Positions 35,568 to 49,050 are shown, counted from the stretch's first letter. The stretch: DNA of 64,000 nucleotides from Gyromitra esculenta (GCA_038503075.1 JBCAML010000004.1:2253149-2317148); one strand, 5' to 3'. A program made the numbers and translations. Notes: generated by a model not told the origin, from the letters alone.

Positions 35568-38500
35568 AATGTTTGTATCGATGGTTGCCAGAGACTATGC
35601 CAACACGTGAGCAGCAGCCACTAGCCCAGCGTTTTCTACTACGAAAACGAGAGACTCCAATAGAGGGCCCTGGGTAGCAATTGCGAGTAGGGTGAAGGGC
35701 AGGTTATGTAACGACTGTGATGACAAAAGGAGAGAAATTTTATGGGAAAGAAAATGGGGAGGAACGACTACTATATTACTGGGTCCTGGAGACCGTAAGA
35801 GCTGGGAGAGGGTAAGGGGGGAGGAAAAGGAAAGAAAGAAAGAAAGGAAAAGAGTGACAGTGATAAGAGGAGACTTTGAAGCAGCAGCTTACATGGAGGT
35901 CAGAGATTAACAAACACCACAAGGACGTCGAGGAGGAAAAGCCTTACCGGAAAGGCCAGGCTTACTCCAGGAATCTTGGTTGATTCCAACTGGCTTTCGA
36001 ACCGGGTCAGGCCTCTTGCTTGCTCCAAGAGGTATCCCTCTTTCTTTTTTTGAACGGCGTCATCCCGCAAGCCATATTCTGGGTCAAGGATTGATTGATT
36101 GCTAGAAATGCCAAGAAGAACATCCCGTATGTACGCAAGTGTCAACTCAGTCTGGAGACAGTCGTGTGCCGCGTGGCCCAGTTTTTCCCTAGACGCCACA
36201 CAATAGGTTTCTCCCCCCGATCGATGATATCAGAGCGCAGCAGTTGTTAGCCAGGAACAGTAGGTTGTTTGCTAAACAAAACAGCTCATGAATCTTTTTA
36301 AATTCAACACCGTGGATCCGGAGTCCGAGAATCCGAGAATCCGATACTGCTTTGCATTGATACTTAATAAAGGCGAGCCCCAACTCAAGGCTCGGCCTCT
36401 ATGTTCGGTATAAAACCCCGCACTATAACTGAGTTCTCCTCACCGGATACTCCTCCTGCCGACTTGGTTCACGGGCTGGTCCAAGACGAAGCTAAAATAA
36501 ATAAAAATTGAAAAAACAGGGGATTGACAGCTCACGAGTGTAGGGTGTATTGGTTTCTTGGCTACGGGGTTTCTTAGGTGGCGCCGTCGCCGAACGATCA
36601 AACTGCCGAACGATCAAACTTTCGACTATTTACAGAAATTTCTGAATAGGCGATCTATTGGATTGGAACGCACCCTCCTCTTGTATCTTTGTGCCTTCGC
36701 AGAGTTGTCAAGCCTCAAACCTGCACAACATCTTCCGAGGACTCTCGGCCCTTTATGAATGCCAAGGCCACAGATAGCTGTCTCGGACTCGGATCTCGGG
36801 TAGCCCGCAAACCGATAACCCAAAGCGTCAGCGCTTTTGGCACAAAACTCAAACGTCCGAGCTCCGAACCCTAAAATTCGCGTCGAAGTAGTCCGAACCG
36901 CATGTGAAACAAGGCGGTATGTAGTCTGCAACAGGCGAGCGTAATTAGCTAACCAGGCCCAGGGCTGTAGGGCTAGGTTGTAGGAACAAATAATTGAATC
37001 CTACAAGCTCCGGGATCCCAGGAGTACGACGCCCACTCGTTTAACCTATATCTACACACCGATATCTCTTTCTCTGGGAAGTCAAGTGCCCCTGATATCG
37101 GTGACTTCAGTTAAAGCAGCGATTACTACGCGTACCGAACCTCGGACGCGAGCGATTACGTGGCGGGTCAATGCCAGGGAATCTTTTAATACAACACCGA
37201 CTCTGCTCATAAAACCCCTGGCTAGGCTGCACCGTGCCATGCAAGTTGGAACGCAGAAATCTAGCGGTTGCGTGGCCAAAATTCAGTATTAATCACAAAG
37301 AGTACTCGAAAGTGTCTCGTCTAAATGGGTGATGGCTCTCAAAAGCCACTGGCATTTGCGAAATGGGTCGGGTCAACACACATCCGACCTAGTGACCGGC
37401 TAAAACACGGCTTGGCTTGTGATGTGACCTAACGTAAATAGAGGGTAAAACAATTCATGAGTGCTTGTATGGGTCTGACCTTGCGCAATTGGCACCACAT
37501 TTATCGGAAGGGTCGATGCCGGAAATTTTGATACCAAGGATTTATTAGAGTAGGGTGATAAAATGGTGCATGAATAAAAGGGCACACACACGAAGGAAAA
37601 ATGGTCGTGAAAGTGGCTGCGAGTTTACTAAAGCACCATAGGATTTCTAGATCTACGGATATCAGGTTTCTCCCAGCCCAGAAAACTTGGCTCTGATATT
37701 CGGTTCCAGATGATTACGGCCACGTACACAAATAAAAGCTGCAGGAACCAACTTGTGTGCGTAAATTGAAACACTATTGCTATCACTATTCCAATTCATT
37801 TCTCTCTTCCTATGCGCCGTTATCCATTTCACTTTCAAAGGTCCATTAGGGTTCGGGTCATGAAACATCACTCGTGACTTCATTTCCTAAGGTTCCCTCA
37901 CATGGTTGCGTCACGCAATCTGGTTTGAGGTATACAAAAACCCACAATGGTCTATTGAAACCAATCGCCCTTCGACGCTTGTACTCGCGTCGGGAACGAA
38001 GTTTGGAAAAGCAGGGGAGATCCCCGAGGAGTATCGATTGGCCAGAAGACTTCGAACTCACGAATTCTAGATGTCCTATTTGCCGCAGGGATCCATCTTG
38101 TTTTTCCAGACTTCTTGCCAGACACGAGTACCATGCTATATATCACTGAGCTTTTACTTATGCTGGACAACCAGCTCTTGCCCCCATATCTATTCCACTT
38201 TACTCTCCCTTTCTTATGCTTTAGTATTTACAAGTGGACGGATTGGGAGCTGCGCTCACTGGGACCAATCTTGTTGGATTTGGGATTGAGTCCCATCTTA
38301 ACTTTACGATTCTCGGGTGGTACGAAATCAGATCTCTGATCACACTCAATTTCATTTGAGCGGAAGCTAATCCAGTGTGAGTGATAGCTAGTTTGCTGAC
38401 CTACTTCTCAGAATGCCAGGATTGGTGAGCATGCCTTTGTTTGGCCAGCTCCGCTGCGCATCCTAACGATGTGTCACGGTGCTTGGGCATATTAATCGTA

Positions 38501-40485
38501 TTGGCCTAGTTACAGTCCTCTAGGAACGCAACCTTTTGACCCCGACCCTACTGTGGCTTGGACCTTTCTTATTGGCAAAGCTTATTCAAACAAACGACTT
38601 GGGATTGCGTTCTTGGGAGCGACAACTGGTAGCCCCCTTAACAAAAGTAGGGGACCATTCAGAGAATCGGAAGCATGCGTATGCTTTATCTGGAAGCGTG
38701 TCAAATGCGACAGGGAATACGAGGCTTGGTGTGTAGCAGTGAAATTATTCACTACGTATACCTAGGTACCGTTTCTTTTCTTGAGATAAAGAGGGGGTGC
38801 CGCTTGCCATGGAATGAAGGATAATAAAATTATTGCTTTTTCTTCCCGCAAGAAGGGCTGAATACATGTAGTTTCCAGAGTTAGGTCTAGGGTATGTAAT
38901 ATCGTTGCTTGCTTAAAGGCTACCTTATGTGTGGGGGAAGGTACTCTTCCCGGAAAAGACGGCATATTTTTAAAAAGGAAAAACGAGGTTGGGATCCTGG
39001 TTTTTTCTGCGTACGCGTATGTTTATTTCCTGATAGAAAGATTAATAGAGGATAGTGGCTACTTAGAAAAATCGACGATTGCCTAATTTCATAGGAATCT
39101 TGGAAGAAGCTGTTGGCGATATGCATGGTCGTAACCTATGTATGTCACCATACCTTGTTGCTGTGGTCTTCTCGTTAACACGCTGGTCGCACACCCTATC
39201 CATAGAGCCCATCGTTCCAACGGTCGTCTCACACGTCGTCTTTGCTATCACCTGCATCTCGCGCTCCTCCATCAAGCCATCGCTCGAAGATTGTTCCCTG
39301 CATGTTTCATCGAATTTAAAGTACTAGAAGGCTGGCCATTGGAAACACAGCTTTGGTATCGACAATAATTGTTCCAATCAAGCCAAGTTTCCTCTACTAG
39401 ATGACAGCATCAAGAGACTTTGCTTTCTGGAATCTCTATACTAGCTTGTTTCCTAAAAGCTGGGAAAATAATATTTCAGCCTTTATCCTCGCTTTTAGAA
39501 TGGGGTTTCATCTGGAAGACAATACAAAACAAGCAGAGATACTGCCGGGCGAACGCGCTATCATCGGGAACTTGATAACATATATCTCTACAGAGTGATT
39601 ATGTGACTGTTAGTGCATTGAGGGGGTAGATAACCTATATACTATATATTATAACGTCTGCGATATCTGGCGATATCCGACCACCATTGAAGCTCATAGC
39701 CGAATTATATGAGGTCTCGCTCTCTTGCCGAGTGGGTTGTGCTCAGCGATAACGAGGACTGAAACCTTCGTTGCTGGACCTTTCTTTAGGTTTCCGTGAC
39801 TTTTGGCTGTCACTCTCTGAAAAGCTTACTCTTCTTGCGAAACGCATACTCGGATCGGAAATATGGAGATGGTACAAGTCTCGTAAGACTCACATGGTGG
39901 CCCCGGAATATTCGAGACTATCGCAGCCAGGTATTACTTGTATATACATCCTATCTGTGTTCGCTATATATGTATATATGGACCTCTATAAAATAAAGCT
40001 GCGCCATAGGACCTTGCTGGATATGGATACATACATATGCTCCTCACTACTAAGTGTGGGTGTCTCGTGTTCCTGTGTTGTGGGGTTGGTGTGGTACTTA
40101 AAGCATATATGTACATGTAGCTATCAACGTTTGTCTGTATTATGCGCACGAATGTGGTTGTTTTGTCGAGGTTTATATTATGCCAAAGGAGCAGCAGAAT
40201 CCACAAACATTCCAGAAGCAGAAGCAGAAGGCACAAGATATCTCTGTAGTCGGATAAAAACAAATATCTACTTCAAAACCCATGCGGTTGCGGCCCGCTG
40301 CGGCTGCGGCTGAAAGATTTTCTTGGCTCTGGTCAAAAGCTTGTTTAGACAAACCCCTAGCTATTGCTCCTGGCAACAACCAACACGCAAAGACTGAAGA
40401 CTGTCGCGACATCGACCAAAGTTTCCATCAGAACACGCCCTCGGTCCCCCACCGCCTCATCCCCCCATCCCCCCATCCCGCTGAC
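35568..40485. other. Long intergenic region, possibly with gene remnants
   Basis: A minus-strand frame at about 35948-36187 is protein-like (contains LTLAYIRDVLLGISSN) with a possible donor GTAAGG, but it has no ATG and no convincing partner exons; it may be an internal exon of a decayed or unseen gene. A 16-bp GCCGAACGATCAAACT duplication lies around 36588-36620. Motif copy 11 is at 37857. Frames at 37-40 kb are unsupported. The segment directly before 40486 is C-rich and probably the leader of the BTB gene. Confidence 0.45.
37857..37874 (-). promoter_or_regulatory. Dispersed 18-bp motif, copy 11
   Basis: On the minus strand it reads CGAGTGATGTTTCATGAC. There is no supported gene within 2 kb. 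Confidence 0.65.
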
Positions 40486-43070
40486 ATGCCTAGCAGCACC
40501 ACCATCAACACCACCGGTCTGCACACGCTCGTCGAGGGCCTCACAGTCATGTCCCCCACCTCCCCTTCCCCCCTTACCTCTTCATCATCAGCCTCATCTT
40601 CATCTATGGCCTCTCCACCAGGCTCATATTCCCCACCTCCCTTTAATCACCCTGCTGCCTCATCCATCTTCAATAACCCCAGTGCTAGCAGCCTTTCAGG
40701 ATCTGCAGCTGCAGCTTCTGCCTCGCCATCCGTGGCATATTGCAACGCTAGGCTACAGTCCTTTACATCCCGTCCACTGAACTATTCCAGTAGTGGGAGC
40801 GCGAGTCGCATATCTGGCAACGACAGCAACGGAGGGGCGGGAGCGGGAGCCCATAGCGGGGGTGCAAGCAATAAACCCGCTGTCAAGGAGGTGGATGATC
40901 CAACAACGCCAATCAGCTCGCCAGGCTTCGACAAAAACGCTCCAAACACGTTTTCTCGGCTATTTGCAACGCCAACACCACAGAACTCATATCAGACGAG
41001 TGGGAGGACCTATAGCTATCGAGGCTCAGATTCTGTTAAGCTTGAAGAGTTCTTGTATACACGTGGGTTCTTGGAGGGAGCTTGTAGTGATGTTGCCATC
41101 TTGGCGTTTGGTAATCGGTACCAGTTGCATCGTCTGATTCTTGATCGATCGCCATTCTTTTCCTCTTGTTTTAATGGTGGGCCGTGGTTGGAATCGACGC
41201 AGTCGGAGATTTCGCTATCGCCTGAAATATCAGATCCGAATATTACACAGTACGCGTTTGAGATGGCGTTGGGGCGATTGTATGGGCATGTTGATAGGAC
41301 AGAGGAGGATCGGCATGCTCTCCCCTTGTTGGCAGCAGCTAGCTACCTAGACCTTCAAGACCTCGCGGAATCTTGTGTTACTTCTTTACTACGAAATCTG
41401 AGCACGAGCAATATTTCGATGGTTGTCAGGTTCGTAACCAACAGCTTCTACGGGCCCCTCACAGACAAGCTGCTAGATAGTGCCAAAGCGCTGCTGTATA
41501 GGGATGGCTGGGAAATGCCTTTTGAGGATTGGGACGGCATCAGTGGAGAGGTGGTGGCGGAAATCGTGGGATACGATGGGTTTTACGTGCCGAGCGAGTG
41601 GCTGAGATATTGCTTCGTTAAGGACATGGTGGACTGGAGGATAGTCCACTCCTACTCCTATAGTCGTAACTCGGGTGAGGGTGGTTTTGGGACTCCTGGC
41701 GAAGAGTACGGTGAAGGGGATAGTGCTTCGGCGGCAGAAGAGGATGAGGCGGATTTGAAACCACTGAGAGATCTATTGGAGCATGGTATTTACTATGTTC
41801 ACATGACATTCGAAGAGCTGCAGAAAATTGGTGAGGATAGAGACGTGCTGGGGCGGAGGACAGTAGGTGAAGGCACAATCAAGGAAGCTTTGTGGCAGCA
41901 GGTGATCCTACGGCAGCGAGTCTTAAACGTAACTTTAAGTAGCCCCGAGCTGGGTATCACGGAGACGGAAACGGTTAGGCATTCAGCATCATCGTCGCCA
42001 GGCAAGAAGCCCCAAGAAAGACCATCGACACCAAGAGTTGGCGAGAAGATGTCCCAATCTGGCTCCGACCCTGCCACACCGACCCAGGACAACGACTCCG
42101 GTCCTTCTACACCCACAACTGTTAAAGGCAAGTCTCTCCGTCGCAAATACTACATCCCGACTGAGGACACCACTACCGTGATCGGTGATTGCCCAGAGCA
42201 ATGCCAGCACATTGTACTCTCCAACCAAGGCCCTCCCAAACGTGCCTCAGAAGCTCACTGCCCTGGCGGCCACCACGGTGCCGACGATCCTTCTGCCTCC
42301 GTCCCCATCGTTGAAGAACTTCGCTATTCCGAATTCCCTCCCTTCCGCTTTAGCGCCGAATTCCGTTCCGTCCGTTCCCTTAAGGAGAAGAAGCGTGTCT
42401 ATTCCAAAACCGTCTTTTACGCAGGTTCTCACTGGAATATATATATCCAGAAAGTCCGCTCGTCGAAGAACGTCCAACTCGGCGTCTATCTCCACCGTGC
42501 GAAGGACCGCGAAACTGCTGGTGGCAGCAGCAGCCATAACCGTGTCGATGAGGCGAATAGCCAAATCATTAACGTCGAGGAGCAACAGCGCAGCTCCAAC
42601 GGGGTTTCAGGACAAATCGGGTCCATCGTTGTAGATGATATGGGCGATTTGACCGTCACCACGGATGGTGATCTTACGACATCCTCTTTCACAAGCGTCA
42701 ACATTAGCGCGCGGCCTGGCGCAAACACGTCTGCGCTGAGATCTTCGGTCAGGGCGGAGGTGCCAACGACGGAGGCAGTGCCAGCATTGAGTTATTATGT
42801 TGATGCAAGGCCGATGATCCAGACATATTTCAAGATCTTTAGCCCGAGCAGGAAGGGAAAAGTGTTGAGCATGTTTAGCTCAGGTCCGGATAGCTTTAAT
42901 TTTAGTCAGAGCTGGGGATGGAAGAGTAGCAGTTTGATTTTAGAGGAGGGATTGATTGGGGATGCAGAGAAAGACTCGAGGTTGAGGTTTATGGTCGTTC
43001 TTGGTAAGTTTGGTTTTCCGATAGAGGTGTGTTGGAGGATACTGACGGCGGCTATATAGGCAATGTTTAG
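40486..43070 (+). CDS. BTB/POZ-domain protein, two exons
   Basis: Exon 1 is 40486-43003 and exon 2 is 43060-43070, giving 842 residues ending VVLGNV. The 56-bp intron (GTAAGT to TATATAG) shifts frame; if retained, the protein would end with 19 different residues at 43059. The N-terminus (1-180) is disordered and S/P/A-rich. The BTB domain is about 195-310: GACSDVAILAFG, YQLHRLILDRSPFF, then a BACK-like helical region. The rest has acidic and S/T/P-rich linkers and a conserved-looking C-terminal part (EELRYSEFPPFRFS, HWNIYIQKVRSS, ending near LRFMVVLG) resembling a MATH/TRAF-like ligand fold. BTB proteins dimerise and often serve as cullin-3 adaptors, which is inferred here. I chose ATG 40486; an in-frame ATG at 40282 would add 68 Ala/Arg-rich residues. 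Confidence 0.82.
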
Positions 43071-43880
43071 ATGAGTGATCGACAACAGTGCGAGTTTCCC
43101 CTCGGAGGATTGTGGATTAACCTCGGTGATCTTAGAGTCGGCTTTTCTTTTTCTATTTTTCATTTCGCGTTTTTTTGGAGTTTTTCAAAAAAAAAACTTG
43201 GGCTTGAATTCAGTTATTTTTTTAATATCATTACTAGCTTTTTTTTCTTTCCTCACTTTCTTCGTTTGAAATTTTTTTACTTCTTTCTGGGGTGGCGTAA
43301 ACTTATTGTATTAGGATTGATATGAGTTGCGGTATTTCTTGTGTTTTTTGTTTTTGTGGTTGGTGGTTGGATTGATAGCTTTAGCGGACTGATATTGGGA
43401 GAAGGGGATTCTTTTTATGTACGGGGATGGGGTGGGGGGGGGTAGGTGTGAGAATTTAGGGGCAGACAGTGGGTATGTGAAGTTATGGTCATCATGAAGA
43501 ATCACTCGTGATCGATTGTGATGAGTTGGATATGTGAAATGGAATGTATTTCTGACGATATGGCCGAGTGTGAAGATACTGCATAATATGTGTGTATTTC
43601 CCGAATAGGGCTCATAGAAGAGGAGAGATGGAGCTGTGCCAAGGCGATGTGTGGCTGTGGTGGCGCTTTCAGATGAGCATCCACTTTCTGCCCCTCTTTT
43701 TGTTTGGCGGGGTACTGCGAAGTCTTGGCTGCCTGTGTCCTCAGCAACCACAGAAAAGTTCTTTGGCTCACGAGATCGACTCATTCTGCTACATACCGTC
43801 CCTTTTATTGCAGGCCTCCTAGTGGAATTCTCGATCTTATTCCTACTAAACGACTTCCGGAAAGAAAACGATAGTCGACA
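43071..43880. other. Intergenic between the BTB gene and KRS1
   Basis: 43.14-43.32 kb is T-rich with AATAT-type sequences, as for a fungal 3' UTR. Frames on the minus strand here are shadows. One motif copy sits at 43491, roughly midway between the two genes. Confidence 0.6.
43491..43508 (-). promoter_or_regulatory. Dispersed 18-bp motif, copy 12
   Basis: On the minus strand it reads CGAGTGATTCTTCATGAT. It lies 421 bp after the BTB stop (facing it) and 373 bp before the KRS1 start. Confidence 0.7.
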
Positions 43881-45895
43881 ATGGCTGACAAGGCTGAAGG
43901 AAGCACCCCAAATCTCCACAAGGATGAGGTTACCGGCGAGATGGTCTCGAAGTCGGAATTGAAGAAGAGACAGAAGAAGAGAGAGGCAGAGGCAAAGAAG
44001 GTTTGTTGAAAGTTTGCTCTCTCAGAGAGGGCATGCTAACGGAGTTTACGATAGGCCGAGAAGGCTGCCACTGCTCCACCGAAAGCGCAATCTGCAGAGA
44101 AGAAGAAGGATGAGATTGCTGAGGAGGAGCTTACGCCGAATGTTTGTTATCATTCTCGCATTGTGAGTTTTGTGGGCCTTAATGCTGACTGAGTGGGTTA
44201 CAGCAATATTTCGAGATCCGTTCCCGATCTATCAACAAGTTTCGCGAGACCAAGGAGCCGAACCCATACCCACACAAGTTCCATGTCAAGGACAAAATCT
44301 CCGACATAATCACCAAATATACCTCACTCACCAAGGGCGAAACTAAGCCTGAGGTTGAGGTCCGTATCGCGGGCCGTATCCATGGCCAGCGCGCCTCGGG
44401 GAACAAACTTCGCTTCTATGACCTCCGCGCCGAGGGCGTCAAGATCCAGATCATGGCGCAGGCACAGGACGCCGTTGGCGACTATCTCGCGCAGCACGAG
44501 CACCTGCATCGCGGGGATATCATCGGGATTGTGGGTTTCCCTGGGAGGACGAACCCGAAGAAGGAGGATAATCCGGGGGAGCTGTCGATTTTCGCTAAAG
44601 AGGTTGTGTTGCTTGCACCGTGCTTGCATATGTTGCCTACGGAGCACTACGGGCTGAAAGATCAGGAAACCCGGTATCGCCAGAGGTACCTGGATCTTAT
44701 CATGAATAATAATACTCGTGATATCTTCGTCACACGCAGCAAGATTGTCTCGTATATACGCCGCTATTTCGACGAGCGGGATTTCGTCGAGGTGGAGACA
44801 CCGATGATGAATGCGATTGCTGGAGGCGCGACCGCGAAGCCGTTTGTGACTCATCACAATGATCTGAATATGGATTTGTTTATGAGAGTTGCGCCGGAAC
44901 TGTATTTGAAGATGCTGGTTGTTGGTGGGCTGGAGCGGGTGTATGAGATTGGACGCCAGTTCAGAAACGAGGGTATTGATCTCACGCATAACCCCGAGTT
45001 TACAACGTGTGAGTTCTATTGGGCTTATGCAGATGTGAATGATCTGATGGATATCACGGAGGACTTGGTCTCGGAGATGGTTAAGAAGATTACTGGGAGC
45101 TATCGGACGAAGTTCCACACCGTCAACGGTGAGGTGTATGAAGTGAACTGGGAGAAGCCATGGAAGAGGATTGAAATGATTCCGGCGTTGGAAGCAGCCA
45201 CTGGAACTACATTCCCGCCTGGCGATCAGCTACATACCAAGGAGACAAACGACTTTTTGAGGGAAGTCGCGAAGAAGCATAACATTGATTGTTCGCCACC
45301 TCAGACCAATGCTCGCCTTCTCGACAAAGTAAGTAGCACCCAACACCACCATATCTGATCTAGCCATCGCTAACACCCCCCCCTCAGATGGTCGGTGAAT
45401 TCATTGAAGAGACCTGCATCAACCCTACTTTCATCACCGGACACCCGCAGATGATGTCCCCACTCGCTAAATACCACCGTAGCATCCCAGGCCTCTGCGA
45501 GCGCTTCGAAGCCTTCGTCTGCAAGAAAGAGATTGTCAACGCGTACACCGAGTTGAACGATCCCTTTGACCAGCGTCTACGTTTCGAGGAACAGGCGAAC
45601 CAGAAAGACCAGGGAGACGACGAGGCACAGCTTATCGATGAGAACTTCTGCCAGAGCCTGGAGTATGGATTGCCACCGACCGGAGGGTGGGGGATGGGGA
45701 TTGACCGTATGGTCATGTTTATCACGGATAATTACTCGATCAAGGAAGTGTTGGCGTTCCGTACGTACTCCCTTTATTAACGGTCTAGTGTGATGGTCGA
45801 GTCTAATGGGTTTTGGGCATACAGCGTTCATGAAGGATGATCACTCTGAGAAGAAGACTGCCGCGGAGGTCGTCGGGATCCGTCCAACTCCGTAG
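43881..45895 (+). CDS. KRS1: Lysyl-tRNA synthetase, cytosolic class IIb, five exons
   Basis: Exons: 43881-44000, 44055-44141, 44204-45328, 45388-45760 and 45825-45895, giving 591 residues, close to yeast Krs1. The N-terminus is a Lys-rich tRNA-binding helix ([13 protein letters not shown]). An OB-fold anticodon-binding domain (about 100-215) includes [16 protein letters not shown]. The class II catalytic domain follows: motif 1 with [18 protein letters not shown], motif 2 with [20 protein letters not shown], and motif 3 near the end with [12 protein letters not shown]. It attaches lysine to tRNA(Lys) in the cytosol. No mitochondrial presequence is visible at this start. All four introns are 53-64 bp. 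Confidence 0.96.
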
Positions 45896-47031
45896 GAACA
45901 CCACCTTCCCTGTTTTTTTTTTTTTTTGGTGACTTGTATTGTCGACTAACTTGGTTATAGGGTTGAGAGCACGGGTGAACTCCAGTCGTAGAAGATCGAT
46001 CACCTTTTTATGAGTAGATGAGTGATGTACTGAGATTTTTACAAAACAAAAAAAACAATTGAAATGAAAGAAGGTGTTGGGAAACAAACAAAACTAGGGA
46101 TTTTCTTTCTTTTGTGATGGCTGTAGATATCTAAATAAGCCTCTTTTTTTCTCTCTCTCTCTCTGCCGCGTGCTCGGAGGTGTGCCAATTTTTAATTTTA
46201 TAGAGAATTGAAGTGTAGATGCTGCCGTGGGTCTTCGGAAGTGAGCAAGAACGAAGAGTAGCGTTGCGTTGCCAAGATTTTTTCATAAGCGATCACTCGC
46301 GCGAACGATGGACTCTGTTTATTTTATTTTTGGTTACTTAACTAGCAAGGCACAAGTTTTAGCCTACCCTTTATCGGGTGGAACTTGATAATTTGCATTT
46401 GACGGATTTTCTACGTGTAGTTAGATATTAGATTTTACCCTCCTCTCCCTTGATTAAGCAACCAGCTAAGATACATGTATCTGATCTTCGCTATGGCTAC
46501 GAAAGGGAGTGATTATAATCGCCTCCTGAAGTATTGGCTACGTCATTACTGCATTAACCAAGCCGCTGAATACAGTAATAATCCAGGTCTTTCAGAATAA
46601 ATACATCCTTCCGTATTCAGATTTATAGCAGGTAGTAAACAGCAAGGATATATGAACCCTGCGGGCTTATGATATAAGTAGAATCAAATTCGGGAGATGA
46701 TATTATAGTAATATATCCCCTTCAGCTACATACCTCCCAGAGCGTGGTAAATGTAAACGCAAAAAACTAAATAGAAAAAAACTAGAGATATTAAAAGCTA
46801 AAAAAAAATTTCCCCAACTACACTCCAGTGTCCTTCCCTAAACCGACAAGAAAACAATCCTTAAAAAAACCCCCTCCACACTCCCAAACTCGAACTCAAT
46901 TTTTTTGGGGGGTTAGATCCCGCCTCGATCCAGTACAAAAAAAAAAAAACCGACCAACAAGACGACACGAAATACAAATACTACCAAGTCCGCAACACAT
47001 TCTCTGTCCTTTTTTATTGTGACTTCTGGAA
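45896..47031. other. Convergent intergenic region, KRS1 and GTR1 3' flanks
   Basis: KRS1 ends from the left and GTR1 ends from the right. There is a run of 15 or more T at 45910-45927, a TC microsatellite near 46148-46164, and AT-rich DNA to 46.9 kb. Motif copy 13 is at 46282. No gene is visible. Confidence 0.6.
46282..46299 (-). promoter_or_regulatory. Dispersed 18-bp motif, copy 13
   Basis: On the minus strand it reads CGAGTGATCGCTTATGAA. It lies 387 bp beyond the KRS1 stop and faces that gene. Confidence 0.7.
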
Positions 47032-48214
47032 CTACTGCCCGTTTTGTCCATTCTGTCCATTCTCCAACGCTCTCTCCGCACCCCTCCCGCCGCTATCTTT
47101 CTCAAGCTTCTCGAAATGCTTACGAGCGACAGCGATATTCATCAACGTGGTTGCGCTCTCGGCAACATTAGCTGGCATCACGACTAGGATATACGTGTTT
47201 GGCGTGAGCACATCGATAAACGCAGAGAAGCTATGAGCGCGCAACTCAAACGCGGTGAAGTTGGACGCCATCTTAGTGCACGACTGCTTAAACTGCTTCA
47301 CGATGTTTGAGATCTTTTCAAATCGGTCAGGAAACGGATTAGGTTCGGATGCGCGGGTGACTGCACTGATGACCAGAAAAGTGGTGCGTTCGAACAGGAT
47401 CACTTCTTCGGCTTCGGCAATCTCGGCGAAGCGGCGGAGATGGTTCTCGAGCTGGGGGAGGTTGGGGATTAGGCGGTAGACTATTTGAGCCCACGCCTAC
47501 TCACACACCTATCTATCAATCCCTTGCCTTTGCTATTTCATAGGTTCGGAGGAAAGGGGAGGGTTTACGAACCTTATAGAGCGTCTCGTCCCAGATGCTA
47601 GTCGGGTAACACACAATATCCATACCCCTGCTCCGCTCCTTCAGCACCGCGCTCCTCTCCAGAAATAGTCTCCCGCGTAGCTCGTTCTGGACCAAGTCCA
47701 TCTTGTGCACTAAGCAGAAGATAAGCGCGCTGCTGGAATTGTCGCGTAGCGCTTCGATGCATGATGAGTACGTGATCAGGTCTCGGTCAAACTCCCGGGA
47801 CTCGATGTCGAAGACGTAGATCAGGACCTCGACGTTCTTGAAGATGTGGTCGCGTTGCTGCGAGAGGTAATTTTCCATGAATGCATCTTGTCTACATCCT
47901 CGATTAGCGAGGACGATCAAGGAGGGGGGCTTAGAAATGCGTGATAACATACCCTCCACAATCCCATAGATTCAGAGTGAGGTTCCCTAGGAACCTGACG
48001 TGGGAGTGCTCGACGTCGATTGTCGCGCCTAGTCGCCTGGTGTCTTTCGCGACGTAGTTGCTGAACACAATCGACCTCATGGATGATTTTCCGGAGCCGG
48101 ATTTCCCCTGCAGAAATTATTGTCAGCTGATCTGGCTGGCGAGCTTGAGCTATCGCGGGGGTGTAGACATACCATGAGGAGAACCTTCTTTTTCCTACCC
48201 TTTCTTTCCTCCAT
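47032..48214 (-). CDS. GTR1: Rag-family small GTPase GTR1 (RagA/B type), four exons
   Basis: Exons: 48214-48173, 48107-47953, 47891-47573 and 47496-47032, giving 326 residues in phase. Walker A is split by the first intron: KKVLLM joins [13 protein letters not shown]. Then come the switch I region [13 protein letters not shown], switch [15 protein letters not shown], and the G4-like motif HKMDLV. The C-terminal half has a roadblock-like fold ([25 protein letters not shown]) used for pairing with the second Rag, Gtr2. The length is near yeast Gtr1 (310). The tail repeats NGQ/NGQ. In fungi Gtr1-Gtr2 sits on the vacuole with the EGO complex and passes amino-acid sufficiency to TORC1. The gene is divergent from the RAD9-type gene 2.6 kb away. 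Confidence 0.95.
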
Positions 48215-49050
48215 GCTATTCGCTGCAACGGTGCCAACCGGAAAAGATTCTGAGACCGAAATAAAAAGGAACCAAGTATGGGGAGAGTGGTTGAGATTTG
48301 AGAGCTGCAATGGGAGGTTTGCGGGGTGTAGTTGGTATGGGCTGTGATTGCTGGGTTAGGGGAGTGTTGGGCAAAAGGTACGTCAGGCGCTAGCCCCTTA
48401 TTGACAAGGCTAAGAGAGCCTCACGCGAGAAGCGCTAGTGGCTTGGCGATATGCATGGATTATCACTCACCATCTGGGAATTGAGCTACTCAGCGCTTTC
48501 TACGGCAATGTCTTGGGATAACTGATCCTCCACGAATAGTAAGCCTCTAGACACCTAGTTTGTATCATAATCTTCCGCTTCCCCAAACCGTTACGTCACC
48601 TTCATGGAATAGTTAACAGATATAATATGTTAAGCCCCATCCCCTACTGCTGGTGTAGGGATTGACAGTACGTACATGGATATACTCGACTAATATCTAT
48701 GTCACAGCCATACAAGCCCTCCAGTATTCGCGCAACCTGCCTCTAACATAGCAGTTCTTCGATCTATTAAATAAATCCTCAATCGTAGACCCCACGAGGG
48801 GGAAAAAAAAATACTGTATGATATCTAAACTTCGCTAGATTAGACCGAGTTTTAATACGCTCTCTCACACATTCTAAGGGAATATTAGTAAACTATATAC
48901 AAAATCAGTCCGGCTGGCTTACCTAGATTCTCGAGACTCAGATATCTTAGCTTAATAACGTACGTATCACGTGTTGATGAGGATGAAACGTTTTAATGTA
49001 TACCAATTATTTCTATAGTGCAAGCTGTCTTTCGAGCGTTTGGGGATCTT

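Noticed and set aside
39592..39608. AGAGTGATTATGTGACT match to the dispersed motif
   Set aside because: Half-sites are 9 rather than 10 bp apart and the first base differs; kept out of the count.
39771..40313. Plus-strand frame of 180 codons before the BTB gene
   Set aside because: Composition like translated AT-rich spacer (many Tyr, Ile, Cys); start is not ATG and no domain is visible.
48454..48470. Minus-strand TGAGTGATAATCCATGCA match to the dispersed motif
   Set aside because: Mismatches in both halves; probably chance or a decayed copy.
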